In this document: one piece after another, positions 36,637 through 49,724 of the stretch | How the letters are laid out: each line of letters starts with the position of its first letter | How positions within the stretch are numbered: the stretch's first letter is position 1 | NCBI RefSeq assembly: GCF_000787575.1 | Contig: NW_012236494.1 | Coordinates: forward strand, 62,001-126,000 | Origin: Acytostelium subglobosum LB1 | Taxonomy: Eukaryota; Evosea; Eumycetozoa; Acytosteliales; Acytosteliaceae | DNA: 64,000 bases | Direction: 5' to 3' | Notes under the pieces: generated by a model | Told to the model about the DNA's origin: nothing | Database searches by the model: none | The model's input: the letters and a program-made list of their open reading frames with translations, nothing else | Translations under genes and position numbers: made by a program

Positions 36637-37493
36637 TGTTATATATGTGTATGTGTAATAAGAATATGTTACTCAATTTAAAGAATGAATGATGAGGGCA
36701 ATCGTCGACGTTGTGTATTAGTAAAGTTCGAGTCAGAAGTTTTAGACGACAAAACTCTGAGAAGGTTAGCGCAAAACAGTCACTGGAACACGGCACAATT
36801 ATTTTTAACTTTGGGAGGGTTCCTCATCACGACTACACATAGATCTGGGCTCAGATTGCAGATGATGAGGGGAATCAGACCAAGTAAGAAGAATGCCTGT
36901 TTTGTGGTATGGTTCACCACTGACTCACAGATTATTTGAATGGTCCACCCTCACAAAACGTCAAAACCCCCACATTTATCTAAAAATATCTTGATTAGGG
37001 ATCCGATGTTCGAGAATAAAGGTCCACAAAAGACAAATAATAATAATCACACACCTTTATTATTATGATTTATTATTAATTATTACATTAGTAATCTATA
37101 TTATTTACTTCTTTAATTAAAGAAGAGGTAGTGTAAATATTAGACTCCTATCTTTTTAGATTAACGATCGTGTTTGTTTTCTTTTGATAGATATTTGTTT
37201 GATTGGGTATCACCCATTTGTCAGATATTTAGATTGATTTCATTAAGACACACACACAAACAAATAGCCCTTATCCATCTGATGAATGGGCAATGAAAGA
37301 TGGCGACAAATACAGCCTTCCAACACACCACAAAACAACATCTATCATCTAACCTTAAGACTACATTCTACGCTCATCTTCACCTAACCTAGGCCAAGCT
37401 CCGCCTCTCTCTCTCCACTCCACTTATGAATGAAGAAATGATTGTTTGGTTGATTAGATCAACTAATAATATTTATACAATTAAGTATATAAA
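36637..37493. promoter_or_regulatory. divergent intergenic region
   Basis: 857 bases between opposite starts. AT-rich with mirrored TTATTA tracts near 37050-37120. An 84-codon frame at 36685-36939 has no recognisable domain and is not called as a gene. Confidence 0.45.
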
Positions 37494-40400
37494 ATGTCAA
37501 GTCATTATAAGTTTATATTATTTGGCATTACACTCATTATATTGTCAATGAGTCCGTTGTGTAAGTGTCTGCGCACTCATTCCATCACTCACTCACTCAC
37601 TCACTCAACAACTTTGAATTAATCAATAAACAGATCAATGTGCAGTACCATCAATAGCAAACTTTAAATTGAACAGTGGATATAGTAATAGTGTACCATG
37701 TTTACTATCATATGAGGTGTTGTTCCAGGACTATGACCCAAAGAATTTAATATCAGCAGTCAATACATCATCAGTCCAGTTCAACTCACAGGTATCACTA
37801 TTTCAGAATATGACCAACAGTCTCTACAGACTAAGATACACCATCTCAACCAATGGCACCCAAACACCTCAGTTCTCCATATCCGACTCAAAGGGTACAA
37901 TTCTAACAACCTTGAATTTTCCAGCATTCACATGTTACTGTATGTATCACTCATTCAATCCTGGAATCATTCCAAATATATGACTAACCAACCATATCAC
38001 AAACAAACAAATAGTAAACAACGTCACTATAGAAGCGAAGGTATTGAGTTCAAGCTTCAATGTGTCAACGATGGGAGTTGATGTATATCTTGATATCTAT
38101 CCACCATTGAATAATAATCAATATTCAGCTGATGTCACACCTGGAAGTGTTAGAACATTCACTCAGATGCCCAACCAACAATACTACCTCTATTTTGAAT
38201 TACCAACATCATATTTTCAATTGATCAACGTTTCACTAGCCATCACCAATCCAGGAGCCGGACTCTTTTTCAATCTTCCAGTCTTCAAGAACCAATCCAG
38301 TAAGCAAACATTGGAGACTGATCAGTCTCGGAATCATTCCATCGTCACGCACTAATCAACCAACCAACCAATCAATCAATCAATCAATCACACTAGACAT
38401 GACTACTGTCAACTCATTTTCTTACTATTTCCAGAATGATAGTAAGATATCCAAGTATAGAGAGACATTGTATTTGGATATGATTGCCAATGTTAGTGAT
38501 TGGAATAGTGATGTGGTGTCATTTATCGGTTATAGCTTGAGATCATTGCAAATACCATTGCTTGGATCAAGAAAGAATGCAGTGATCAATGTTAGGACAA
38601 CAATCGACCCCTATGATATATTTAGTAATACTTTGGTTTACGGTATCAATCAACCATCATTGTCAGTGTGGGAGCTCGACAAAGTGACCTACTCATTCCA
38701 AGAACGACTCAGTATCAATTCTATAATCAACACTTATCAGAACCATAACGATCTGGCAATGTACCGCTCAGAGGATCTAACTGATTTCCAACCAACATTG
38801 GAGGGTGGTCTACTGTATGGAACCGACTTCTCAGAGTATCCATATCCATTTGGAATCATTAGCAACAAGCCAAACTCTGGTCTATTCAAGTACAAGTATA
38901 CATATGCCTTCCCTGTCGATCTGGCCAACTCCACCGATATGAACGCACTTAACATGTACATCCTATACTGCGCCAACAGTCCAGATTATGGTACATTCTG
39001 GCAATATCTTGGTCCATATCGTATGTATCCCACTACTCACTCAATCAGAAGTAGTCTGACTCCAGTAGTCAGTCTATTCCAATTCCAATCACTGATTGGA
39101 CCAGACTACTATTCCAATTCCAATCACTAACTCAATCAAACAAATAGCAATCGCATCCACATCGATATCATTGCCCACGATCAACTTGAAGATGTTAAGT
39201 TCAGATTCATTCATTGTGAGGCTAAGGATTAGAACGAGTGGACATGCATTCCAGTTTGCTAAACTATATGGTGATGAGATCACCGCCACTCACTTGATTC
39301 AGGGTACAAATACTGATGGATGGTATGAGAGGGAGTTCTCGGTGGTGGACTACATCTTGAACCCAGTGGCAGCACCATACTTCCAATCATTCAGTGGCCG
39401 CAACGCAACTATACAATACGATTTTGTTGTCAACATCAACTTTGACATGTTCCCATCGGTACCAACAATGATGGTGGTCCCAGCTGACTTTTCATCATTC
39501 CAATTCCAACCAAGTTATATTGATGTGACCAATGGACCTCGGGATGTAGTCCTAACATTTGGTCTCAAGTCATCATATCCAACATCAATGATACAACCCT
39601 ACCTGTACATTGATCAGTTTGAAGAGTCCATACTCCCACTCAACAGGTCACACCTCCTGCCCGCCACCTACGACGTTGTCTCACAGACCTACTCGATCTC
39701 CTTTACCGTTCGCGAGAAGCTCTTCACAAGGGCACTGGCCTATCGACTGTTCATTGGTGGAGCATGCTTGAGACCAAAGTACTTGTCAACTAGCAAGTTG
39801 ATCCAGAACAATGCCTTCCTCCAAGTGTACTCAGAGTACGCAGACGAGATGGGTCCGATTGTGTCCAGTTTGATACCAAAGATGGGCACTGTCGTCGTGT
39901 CCTCCTCGTTGCCCGTCAACTGGGTAGAGTTAGGTTGGTCAGTAACAATCGATGACTATCCAGCGGGATTCAGTCATGGATTGGCAGTGATCAGATCGGA
40001 CATTGACAATGAACCACGCAACATATCATTCACATTACTGGACGCCATCAGTGGAGACAAGTATCAATCAACATACCGCTTGATGTTCAATATTAGCACA
40101 ACATGTACCAGTCAGTCATTCTATCCCAGTCTGGAACTATATGACACACTTGGCAACATGGCCACCAACCTACGATCGACCAAGGACAACTCCCCATACA
40201 TCACGCCATTCTACAAACTGGATAGTCCATTCCGTATTGATCGATCTATTGTTGTCAATTGCACTGGTTCCAATGATACGGTGGCGCCATCGATCATGAC
40301 CCTCGACCTACAACCATACACTGTTGATGTTGGAAGTAATGATCGAAAATTCCAAGTCAACATCACCGTGGCCGACTCTGGAAGTGGGATATCAACACGT

Positions 40401-41924
40401 CACTGTCCATACCTCTATGTCCAGACGTTGAGGACCAAGTACATACGATTCCAATCACAATACTCTGGAAGGGTGGGATCATACTACGTGTTCACAGTCA
40501 ATGGCGAACTACCATTTGGATTTGGTGTCAACTCTGCATTCCTCTCTGTGTTTGGCGTCGTGGACAACATGAACAATGTGGCTGGATTGACTACTTGGGA
40601 CCTACAGAGCTATGAAATGACCTACATGATCAATACTACACTTGGTTTGGTCGATCCTTACTTGTTCTCAAGTACACCAATCACCACCAATGGAGGAAAG
40701 ATGATTGTGAAGGGCAGGATACCAGCAGGTCCATACACATTGAGCGTCAGTGTGATCAATCAGACCGTCATTCTGCCAGTGCTTAACATCACCAACTCTG
40801 TGGTAACATTCCAGATGCCACCAATGTCATCGGTCTATCCAATTGTGATCGTGCTCACAGTCAGTGGAAGAGCTTCCAACAAGCTGACTGTAATCCCAAC
40901 GCAATACTTCACTCCCAGTCCACCCGTTCCTCCATGCAGTGATGACCAGTGCTCAGGTCATGGAACATGTCTGGCCAATGAATGTCAATGCTTCCAGGGA
41001 TGGGCCGGCGCCACCTGTCTCGATCAACCAACAGCCAACGTCACACCGCCAGTAATCACACCTACAAATGCCTCGTCCACTGTGATTATTCCCCAAGACG
41101 ACAGTACCATCACTCTGCACATGGGAGTTGTGAGCGTTCGTGAAGTGGCCGTTGATGGTTCCATCGTGAAGGAACATCCACTTGCCAACTGGACCAGACT
41201 GGTGACCGACAACAGCAACAGCAGCTACCATCAGTTCATTGCCAACATATCTGGTGATGGTGTGTTGGTGACCACGGTCAAGGCAACCGTTCAGTTCTTC
41301 ACCAACCTGACGCAGATACCATTTGCCGGCTCAGTCTTGACGATGCAACCCAACACAATCAAGTACACGATCGAGTTGTCCGAGTACAGTTTCCAAAACA
41401 TACTCAACACGATGCAGGTACTCATGTCGGCGTCAGTGGCAAGCAGCCAAGACTGTTCAGCATCGCCCGAGAGTCAGGTGGGACTCAACGCCGATGGCAG
41501 TCTGCAGTGGGTGCGTCTGGTTGTTGGTGGCATGACACTCTATGGCAGAATGTTCCAGAAGGCTGTGATTGATCTACGTCCAACATATGTGACCAGTACT
41601 CTTGCTGGCAATGTCACACTGAACGACTCAATCACAGCACTGGTCGCACTCAACCTACCACATTACACCAATACTATTGTTTGTGATCCAGACTTCCAAG
41701 TGTTGGTTGATGGAGGTGCATCATCGACATCTGGTGAGGATAAATGTGGTCTTGGAGCAAAGAACAATATCTCTGGTCTAAGCAATGCAGCACTATCTGG
41801 TATTATAGTTGGTGGAGTAGTATTCTTGGCAGTAGTAATAGGTGCCAGCATCCTCTTATACAAAAATATTCGTTATCACAGAGAGGAGAAGATCCTAATG
41901 AATCGTCTAAATACAAACATGTAG
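37494..41924 (+). CDS. ComC-like EGF/TIG type I membrane protein
   Basis: Member of the large dictyostelid ComC-like surface protein family, which includes a cell-cell signalling protein needed for developmental communication. Exons 37494-37560, 37634-37939, 38015-38299, 38397-39020 and 39148-41924 give 1352 residues. A signal peptide (ILFGITLIILSMSPLY) leads a long beta-rich ectodomain with many N-glycosylation sites. A TIG-like piece (SSTPITTNGGKMIVKGRIP) precedes an EGF-like module near residues 1022-1052 (CSDDQCSGHGTC...CQCFQGWAGATC). The family's C-terminal domain follows (TIKYTIELSEYSFQN, INLPHY-like ALNLPHYTNTIVCDPDF), then one membrane span (ALSGIIVGGVVFLAVVIGAS, about 1308-1335) and a short basic cytoplasmic tail. 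All introns are phase 1. Confidence 0.88.
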
Positions 41925-42872
41925 TAAGAGATGTTCATCATCATCAACAATAAACTAAAGTAAAGTCAGACATCGTCGCTCGCTCAAAGACATGCTATTT
42001 CAAGAGATAATAGTGACCCATAATCAATGATGGGTGTTTGGGTGATGATACCGAAAGTCGACGAATTTGAAAAAGTTAATAATCTAATAACACTTGTTGG
42101 CATATGTTAGGAAAGCTCCTTCATGAGTCTCTCTCCTCGTTCCTTTGCCACAGATAAACTGGGGAAGGTTTTAAAACACTTGAAACGATTAAAATATGAA
42201 GTTCGAGAACCTAGTCTTCCCACACCTCTTAAACAAATAATCTAAAGTTAAACAACAATCTAAACATACACCAATCTTGGTGTCCATTCGTTCAGTAACT
42301 ATCTATCTCATTCTCTCTATCTTCTTTCCACCCCTCATTGTATGAATTTCTATGACAGGCAGACTACAAGTTATTAAATTGAACGTACGCCCATCAAGTG
42401 ATTGGCTTTGTGATAATGGGCCGTATTCAATCTAACATTGAGTGGGATGTACACATACATCGGACTGAAAAGACCCACCGACAATGGGTTGTTGGCAATC
42501 GAATCTCATAGGAGAGCTGCCCACATCGACCACCAAGATTTACAAGTTTTTTTTTATCCATTGGGATTTTGGGTCGGCAAGTATCTTCGTTTGGGCGAGT
42601 GGTTTTTGGGCAGTGCGAAAGCGAATGTAAGGGGCTGATGGCCCGCTGTTTCATTCATTGGCAGGACATCCCACCGAACTAGTCCATCTACTTACTGGTC
42701 GTCATCCAACAGATTGTTCCTTTTAGTTGACAATTACGAATTATTATTATTAAGTTACTTACTACTAATACATATTATTAATCTACAAATAGGAATTATC
42801 ATATTATATATATCACCTACCCTTATCATTATCAGTTCTTGATCTATCTGATCACACTAGATTTGATTCCAA
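41925..42872. other. intergenic between ComC-like gene and kinase
   Basis: 948 bases. The segment at 42420-42640 is less AT-rich and has short frames on both strands, but none is convincing. No tRNA fold was found there. The last 130 bases are very AT-rich and are probably the kinase promoter. Confidence 0.4.
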
Positions 42873-45800
42873 ATGATGTCCAGTGAAGATGACTCAACTC
42901 CTATGTTCTTGACATCCTCTGTGGATATGTCCGAAGAGGAGAATGAGATGCTCTATGATCTTTTAAAGAAGTATGTTTCATTAGTCATACTTTACAAGAT
43001 GGATATACTAACTGGTCAATCATCAACAGAGGATGTAGTGGTAGTATTGAAGGAGAAGAGCAGGATCATCTTAAATCCCTACTTCTTGAACAAACAATTG
43101 AAGATAGACATAGAGCACAATACAGAGCAAGACATTCAATTTATCCAACACGTAAGTTGTCACTTATATTTAATTCCAAGTATTGAATACTTGGAGATCT
43201 AACACAGCCCATATATGGATAAAATATAGAGGAGGAAAAGATGGCATCCACAATGGTACAGTTCTCAAAGTATCACATTGACTTTGGATTGAAGGAGGCT
43301 GAGAAATGCAAAGTTGGCCCAACACTCAAGGACAAGATTCGTGTTAGCAATAGGGGCAGTTCAAAGGTGTCGTTCAACTTTGTTAACTATCCACCGACAT
43401 CCAGCAGCATCAGACTGACTATTACACCATCGAGTGGCGTCATCAAGAAGAACTCATCACTAGACATCTTTGTCGAGCTGGTCGTGCTGTGCACGACAAA
43501 GGTTCGCGAACTTATCACTGTCGACATATCGAATGGCTGCGGCAGTCACATATTCACCATCAAGCTCGACTCAAAGATGTCACAGGTGCTCGATCACAAC
43601 GAGATTGAGATGGGTCCAGTCATTGGAGGTGGTGGCTACGGTGCCATCTACAAATCAAGGTGGCGTGGACTATTCGTGGCTGTCAAAGTCATCTCTGAGA
43701 TGAGTGATGGTTCAGAGTTTGAGAAGGAGTTGGAAATGCACAAAGAGCTCCTTCATCATCCAAATGTTGTCCACTTCGTTGGCTTCTGTGTATCACCAAA
43801 GTGTTTGGTATTAGAGGTATGTTGTTTTTTGATCACTGGTCACAGTTAGCAAGACACTGACTCACTCATTCAATCATTCAAAGTATGTCGAGGGAGGTAG
43901 TTTGGAAAGATATCTCCAGGATTCACAGACATATCAGTTCAGCCCAGAGCTTAGACTAAAGATGGCACATGACATTGCCAAGGGAATGTGTTTCCTTCAT
44001 CAGAATGAGATTCTTCATTTGGACCTTAAGCCTCAGAACTTCTTGGTATGTTGTGATGTCAAACAAACTTGATTGACTGACAGTCTCTAACTCGTATTGT
44101 ATACATTATAGGTCGTATCACTCTCTCTTCAAGCTCCAGTTAACATTAAGTTGGCAGACTTTGGCTTGGCAACATCATCAACTAGATCATTCTATGGCGC
44201 AACTGTGGAGGGATCATTCCTTTATATGTCACCAGAGGTGTTTACACAGAAGAAGTTCTCAAGAGCAGCTGATGTTTGGAGTTATGGTGCATGTCTCATT
44301 GAGATTCTGTCTGGAAAGCGTCCATATCAAGAGTACGATGAGTTGGGATACCTCGAGTTGGCACGTGTAAGAGAGGAGGGTCTTCCTCCAACCATCCCCA
44401 GCGAAATTGAGCCCGAGCTCAAGAAGTTGATTGAAGCATGTATTCACAGGGATCATACCAGACGTCCAAGTTTCGAGAACATCGTTCAATTCCTCGAGAA
44501 GAAGGTTGAAGTAGTAAGTATACGCGACCCAACATACATATCCCAAGGTAGATACTAATCCCCTCTTCAGGCCGCAGCACAATCTGGATCACCGGACAAT
44601 CATTTCTTCCAAGTTGGATCACCATTGACATCATCAGGATCATTCTTGGGTGGTATGGTTGGATCACCAAAGCATTCATTCCTTAACCCGTCAAAGTCAA
44701 GCATGAGTCTGGTCAGCACTCGTCCATCCACGCCAAAGCCGACTGTTCCACCCAGGTCAGCCTTTTCAAAGTCACAGGAACAAGTCGATACCAAGACCAT
44801 GAGGGCAATGACCGAGCTATCATTGGTATCCGATAATACCAATCAACAACGCGAAGCACCAATCGCCCCTCTTCCACAACGCTCTGTAACATTATCAACA
44901 CCATCCACTTCATCATATATTCAACAACAAAATATACAGCCACCTCAACAACAACAACAACAGGCATCACAGAAATCGAACCAAACTACCACCGCCATAC
45001 CAATTGCATCCAGACCATTGCCAGTTGTTCCCAAGAGAATGGCAACGCCACCAACCTCACCAAACAAACCATCCACTACTGAATCCAACATCAACCACAT
45101 CATCACCAACCTCAACAATAACAACAACAACCTCAACAACAACACAATCTCAACAAAGACACCACCTATTCCAATCTCCAAGAACAAACTTATGAACTCT
45201 TCCTCTTCCACCACCTCGATACCAACGCCACACAGCCATGCACCTCCATTCCGCTCAACCTCTGCTTTTGAGTTCAAGGCAACAGTATCAAAGGAAGAAT
45301 CATCAAGCAATAGCCCGACCCATACCTCAACAATCCAAGGCAATGGAGGCAATAGTGATATGAAGCTTGTGGAGTTGAGGACTCGATCAATCAGAGCACT
45401 CAGAGATATTTATGTCTCATCCCAAGACACGATCAAGATGTTTGCAGAGATCAAGTCAATGAGTGAATGCATAGAGCTGGGTCACAGGATACGAGACTTC
45501 AAGAAACACATCGAGGCTCTGTGTCTGGAGCACCTTGGAGTCAGCTGGGACGAGATCTCTGATTCAAGGAAGGCATACAACAAGAAGACGCATATCTCCA
45601 ACATCCAGTCACCTCATCCATCACATTTCGACGGACCAACCTTCAACAAGGTGCTCATCCTCCGTGATGCCGCCATCGCTGTGGGTGAGTGCGCCCTTGA
45701 CTCGGTCTACTACCTCATGACACTACTCTCACCATCGACGTTTGGATCAGCCAGTCCACTATCATCTTCTCCATCATCAGGTTCCTTCCTTGGAGGCGAT

Positions 45801-45890
45801 CAAAGTTCAGCCAACAGAGCAGCATTCAGCATTGACAAGGATGTCTTGTTAAAGATTGCCAAGATCACAAGGGATCTTCATCCACTTTGA
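42873..45890 (+). CDS. TKL-type protein kinase with an ASH-like domain
   Basis: Five exons, 42873-43151, 43232-43816, 43884-44045, 44112-44513 and 44571-45890, give 915 residues. An acidic helical N-terminus is followed by an MSP/ASH-like beta-sandwich (about 97-215, [20 protein letters not shown]). The kinase domain runs from about 220 to 480: the glycine loop [16 protein letters not shown] lysine, HLDLKPQN catalytic loop near 332 (Arg of HRD replaced by Leu), ADFGLA near 357 and SPEVF. The Gly-loop and catalytic loop point to the Tyr-kinase-like group, abundant in dictyostelids. A Ser/Pro/Asn/Gln-rich linker leads to a conserved-looking helical C-terminal domain ([19 protein letters not shown]). 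Key catalytic residues are intact. Confidence 0.88.
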
Positions 45891-45946
45891 GTGACCATAT
45901 ATACAAATATTAAACTATCAATTGGTTTGAAAGAGTTGCAACATGT

Positions 45947-47029
45947 TTAATTGTTCCTGCTATTGGATTGTTGATAGACCTTGAGTGACTTGATGTCAAG
46001 GATTGCACCTTGACCGAATATCCTATTGGAGTCTAGCGACTGCTCATCGTGGAACGTTTGGTTGTGGTTACCACTACGTGGCGAGTTATATGGGGCGGTG
46101 GGTTCCCCTGCATCCAGGCGAACCAGTCCTTTGGAGAGTTCAGCAGAGTTCATACATGACCTTCCACCACCAATCGTTGTTTCGTGTCTGTGGCATGGAG
46201 CTGATGCGTCCATCAGAGTGAAGGTACCACCTCCGCACTGAACTGATGAAGGGAAGACAAGTTCCTCGCGTCCACCACGGTCAATGATCATGTGTTCCCT
46301 CGAGAGTCGATAGCCGACAGATGTGATACGGTATACCTCCTTGCCATTGATGAGCCATCTGACCATCTTGTTCTCGAAGTCCCATGCGATGGCTAGGTCC
46401 ACAAAGGTCTTTGGTGATGCGCGCTCCATTGCAGGGATGGCAAAGACAAACGCTGCGTATCCACCAGGACCAAAGGGCAAGCGTTCGTAGAGAACATAGA
46501 TCATTCGATCAGTGACAAGAAAGTCTGCAACCAAGTTGGTGTTGAAGTCCAACGAGTTGACTGCCACTGTTGCCAAGCGAAGGTCTGAATGTGGGTCGAG
46601 CACAGCAGCATTGCCAAATGGATGTCGTTCAGTTCCAAATGATTGGGAGCGAATGGTGAAGCTGCATACCAGTTCTTGGCCTTGTGTTGGTAGAGGGTAG
46701 GAGTCTTGAGTGAGGGCCAGCCACTTGACATGGTCAAGCGATCCACCTGGGCTTTGTGGAGCGGTCAATGTGAAGGGATTGGAGTCCACTCTCAAGTATC
46801 TTCCAACATCTTGATCATTCTCGATGCTGACCTTGCCTTGATTGGCGACATAGGGTCCGAAGCCAAAGTGCATGAAGCCTTGTGGTGGGTTGGACACACT
46901 GCTGTTGCTGTCCAATGTGTAGTCATAGTGTTGAAGTACCACCTGATCTTGTGTTTGTGTTTGCTGTCTAAGCCATAGTTGTTGCAGTAACAACAAGACT
47001 AAAGGTACAAATAATGCTTTGTTATTCAT
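45947..47029 (-). CDS. intronless secreted protein of a bacterial-type family (DUF6081-like)
   Basis: A 360-residue intronless protein with a signal peptide (FVPLVLLLLQQLWL). The body is beta-rich with blocks MHFGFGPYVANQGKVSIEND, DHVKWLALTQDSYPLP, GQELVCSFTIRSQSFGTERH, FVFAIPAMERA and WLINGKEVYRI, and ends with NRIFGQGAILDIKSL. From memory these resemble a family of secreted bacterial and fungal proteins annotated DUF6081, probably a concanavalin-like beta-sandwich. The biochemical role is unknown. Lack of introns among intron-bearing neighbours, and the bacterial look, make lateral acquisition possible. Confidence 0.75.
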   Translation of the reverse strand: MNNKALFVPLVLLLLQQLWLRQQTQTQDQVVLQHYDYTLDSNSSVSNPPQGFMHFGFGPYVANQGKVSIENDQDVGRYLRVDSNPFTLTAPQSPGGSLDHVKWLALTQDSYPLPTQGQELVCSFTIRSQSFGTERHPFGNAAVLDPHSDLRLATVAVNSLDFNTNLVADFLVTDRMIYVLYERLPFGPGGYAAFVFAIPAMERASPKTFVDLAIAWDFENKMVRWLINGKEVYRITSVGYRLSREHMIIDRGGREELVFPSSVQCGGGTFTLMDASAPCHRHETTIGGGRSCMNSAELSKGLVRLDAGEPTAPYNSPRSGNHNQTFHDEQSLDSNRIFGQGAILDIKSLKVYQQSNSRNN

Positions 47030-47249
47030 TCTATTTATATCTGTCTAAAGATGATCAAATACAATGATGTTTAATAATAATCGGCTGCGTTCTACATCTG
47101 ATCACGTGATCAATTTTTGAACATCAAAAATAACGACAAACTATGGAATCATCCCACTACAATAATGATCAACCAAAGCTGGATCATTATGGATATTTAG
47201 AATCTATATAGATATACAACTCTCTCGAGTTTATTAGCAACTATATCAA

Positions 47250-49690
47250 TTAGCAATCGCACATTCTAAGGATAAAGTTGCGTAGTTGACCTCCACGACG
47301 AGATTGATCTCTCTTGATACGTTCGAAGCTCTTGACTACGCTTATGTAGTGCTTGACAAAGTCTCGAAGAGAGTATATTCCTGAACCAAACTGAATCATC
47401 TCTGGATGTAGCTTGAACATGACCTTTCGCTGGAGGAGATCTTGTCGGACACCTTGGAATGAAAGGTCCAACTCCTTGAGTGCCTCGTTAAGGTCCGTCT
47501 CGCTATCGTAACCTTCCTCGCGTGCTTGATTGAATACCAATTGGATGATGTGTTGGAGTGAGCGACAGATGGCCGTGATCATATGCTTTAGAGGTGCCCT
47601 GATGGGTGCCATGGCCGACAACATGTCATCAGAGAACTCATAGTCGAATGCATTGTCAAAGGCCACCAGTCTGGTGTAGAGTTTGGACAGGTTCTCCAAC
47701 ATCTCTAGGTAGTAGGCCACGTGCATCTTGGGATGGATGGCCAGCTCAGACTTGATGTCATAGATCAAGCCCTTCTGAGCCGACATACTGACTCTGATCT
47801 TTCTGATGGATCCGGCAATTTCCTGTTTGATTACTGCGCGCTGTTCTGGTGAGCCGTCACTCTCAAGTCGCAGGCCAAGGTCCACAATCTTGATGAAGGT
47901 CTCGGCGATCGTGTTGGTCACCTCAAAGTACTTGAACCGTGAGGTCTTGTAGGTAAAGAATGGGAAGAGCATAAGAGACACGATGATCACCCATATGATT
48001 CCAAGACTGACGTTGAAGATACGGTTGACGGCGATCATGTAGGTGAAGTGATGGGCAAAGAACTCTCCATAGGTGATGATCATCAGTGTGAGGGCAAACA
48101 CTGCGCCCGCATAGCTGAAGCGAACATCTTGCTGAACAAATGAGGCTGAGAACACGGCGATAAAGGTGGACACTGCAAGGATTACCTGTTTGACTGGCTC
48201 ATTTACGACGTTTACCAGCATCATGATGAGGACACCAAGGCCACCACCCAGTACTGTTCCAATGAGACGATGGAAACCACGTGTCAGTGTTGCGCCCAGT
48301 GATGGTGACATTACCAGGCCAACTGTGGCGCACATCCAAATGCCACGAAGTTCAAATCGATCTGCAGACGTGCCTTCAAAGTAGTAGAATACTGATGCGG
48401 CAGCGGTGAAGGCCACTGACAGCTGTAGAGGGAACTTCCACTTCCTGTTGGCAAACCATAGATTGTAGAAGTACCTGAGGATCCATGCGAGTAGAAGGGT
48501 GAAGCTTGATGAGTGTGCGCTGCCAGGTTGACTTGGATCATAGCTCCGCAGTTCTTTGATGTTGCTCAATAGTAGTCTCCATCGCTTGATTAGGTATCTT
48601 GGGAAGGCCATGATCAACCAGGGTAGTCCATGCATGATGATCTCAATTGGCACTGGATAGGAGCTAGAGTCATTGTTGATTTCAAAGATGATGTCGGAGA
48701 TCTGACGTTGGTTCTGAGCAAACACTGTGATGCTAAAGATGAAGAAGTGGATCTTTGAAACCTCAGAGGCATCGAGCAGGGGCAGGTTGTTGCGTTGGTA
48801 CTCGTGCACCAACTTCTTGTAGGTACTGCTGCACTCTTGAACCAATGCCTCGGTCTCCTGTAGCGACTGCTCCAGGATGGACGTGGTGAGTTGATACTCG
48901 GACTGTCCCTTCTCCACGTCGAGACGGAGATGGTCATGTACTGAGTGCTTGTTGACCAGGATATGGATGATGAGGCCAATCTGAAGGAAGACCTCTTCGA
49001 TGATCGAGTCCAAAAATGGCAACACTGGTATCAGGATCTCTTGACGGGCAAAGTAGCTGAAGCCATTGGACACGGCCAACTTGATCGATATCAGCTGCTT
49101 CTGGTTCATCTCCAACACTGTGAGCAGACGCTCAAAGTGTCCGATCAACTTTAGGTTCCAACGCTCTTGACGACACTCGACCAACAGCTTGGTCAGACGA
49201 TCGATCTGCTTCACGAGGTGTATCTCCATCTGTGCGAGTTCGCCCTCACTCGGTATGAGTACAGCAGTGGAGAGCACCTGTTTCTTGCTCATCTTCTTGG
49301 AGAACAATTCCTTCTCCAGTGCAGTCGATCGGCTCAGAGGCAGTGGGCCCCGAGTCTCGCCAGTTGTCGTGTCGCTGTGTTTGTGATCGCCACGCAGAAA
49401 GTCCTTGAGCTTCTTGAAACTCTTGTTCTTTGGCATGCTGGCGCCTTCATCAGAGTGTTTCCGGCGATGTTGTTTCGGTGTTGTGTTGCCAGGTGTTGTT
49501 GATTGTGATGATGTTGTCGATGGTCCTTCTGATGATGATGATGTGACATCGATGCTTGGAGGCGACGGCACTGTCTCCACACCAATGACGTCGGGGATTA
49601 CACATGAATGATCGGGTGATGATATTGATTCGGGTGACTGATCTGGTTGGGTTGGGATTGGGATGCTCATAGTTTGATTGAGTGGCGTGA

Positions 49691-49724
<34 letters not shown>

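Noticed and set aside
36685-36939. An 84-codon plus-strand frame next to the small membrane protein gene
   Set aside because: It has no family signature and lies in a divergent promoter region.
42438-42638. A possible tRNA or short gene in a less AT-rich patch
   Set aside because: No cloverleaf could be formed on either strand, and frames on both strands lack conserved features.
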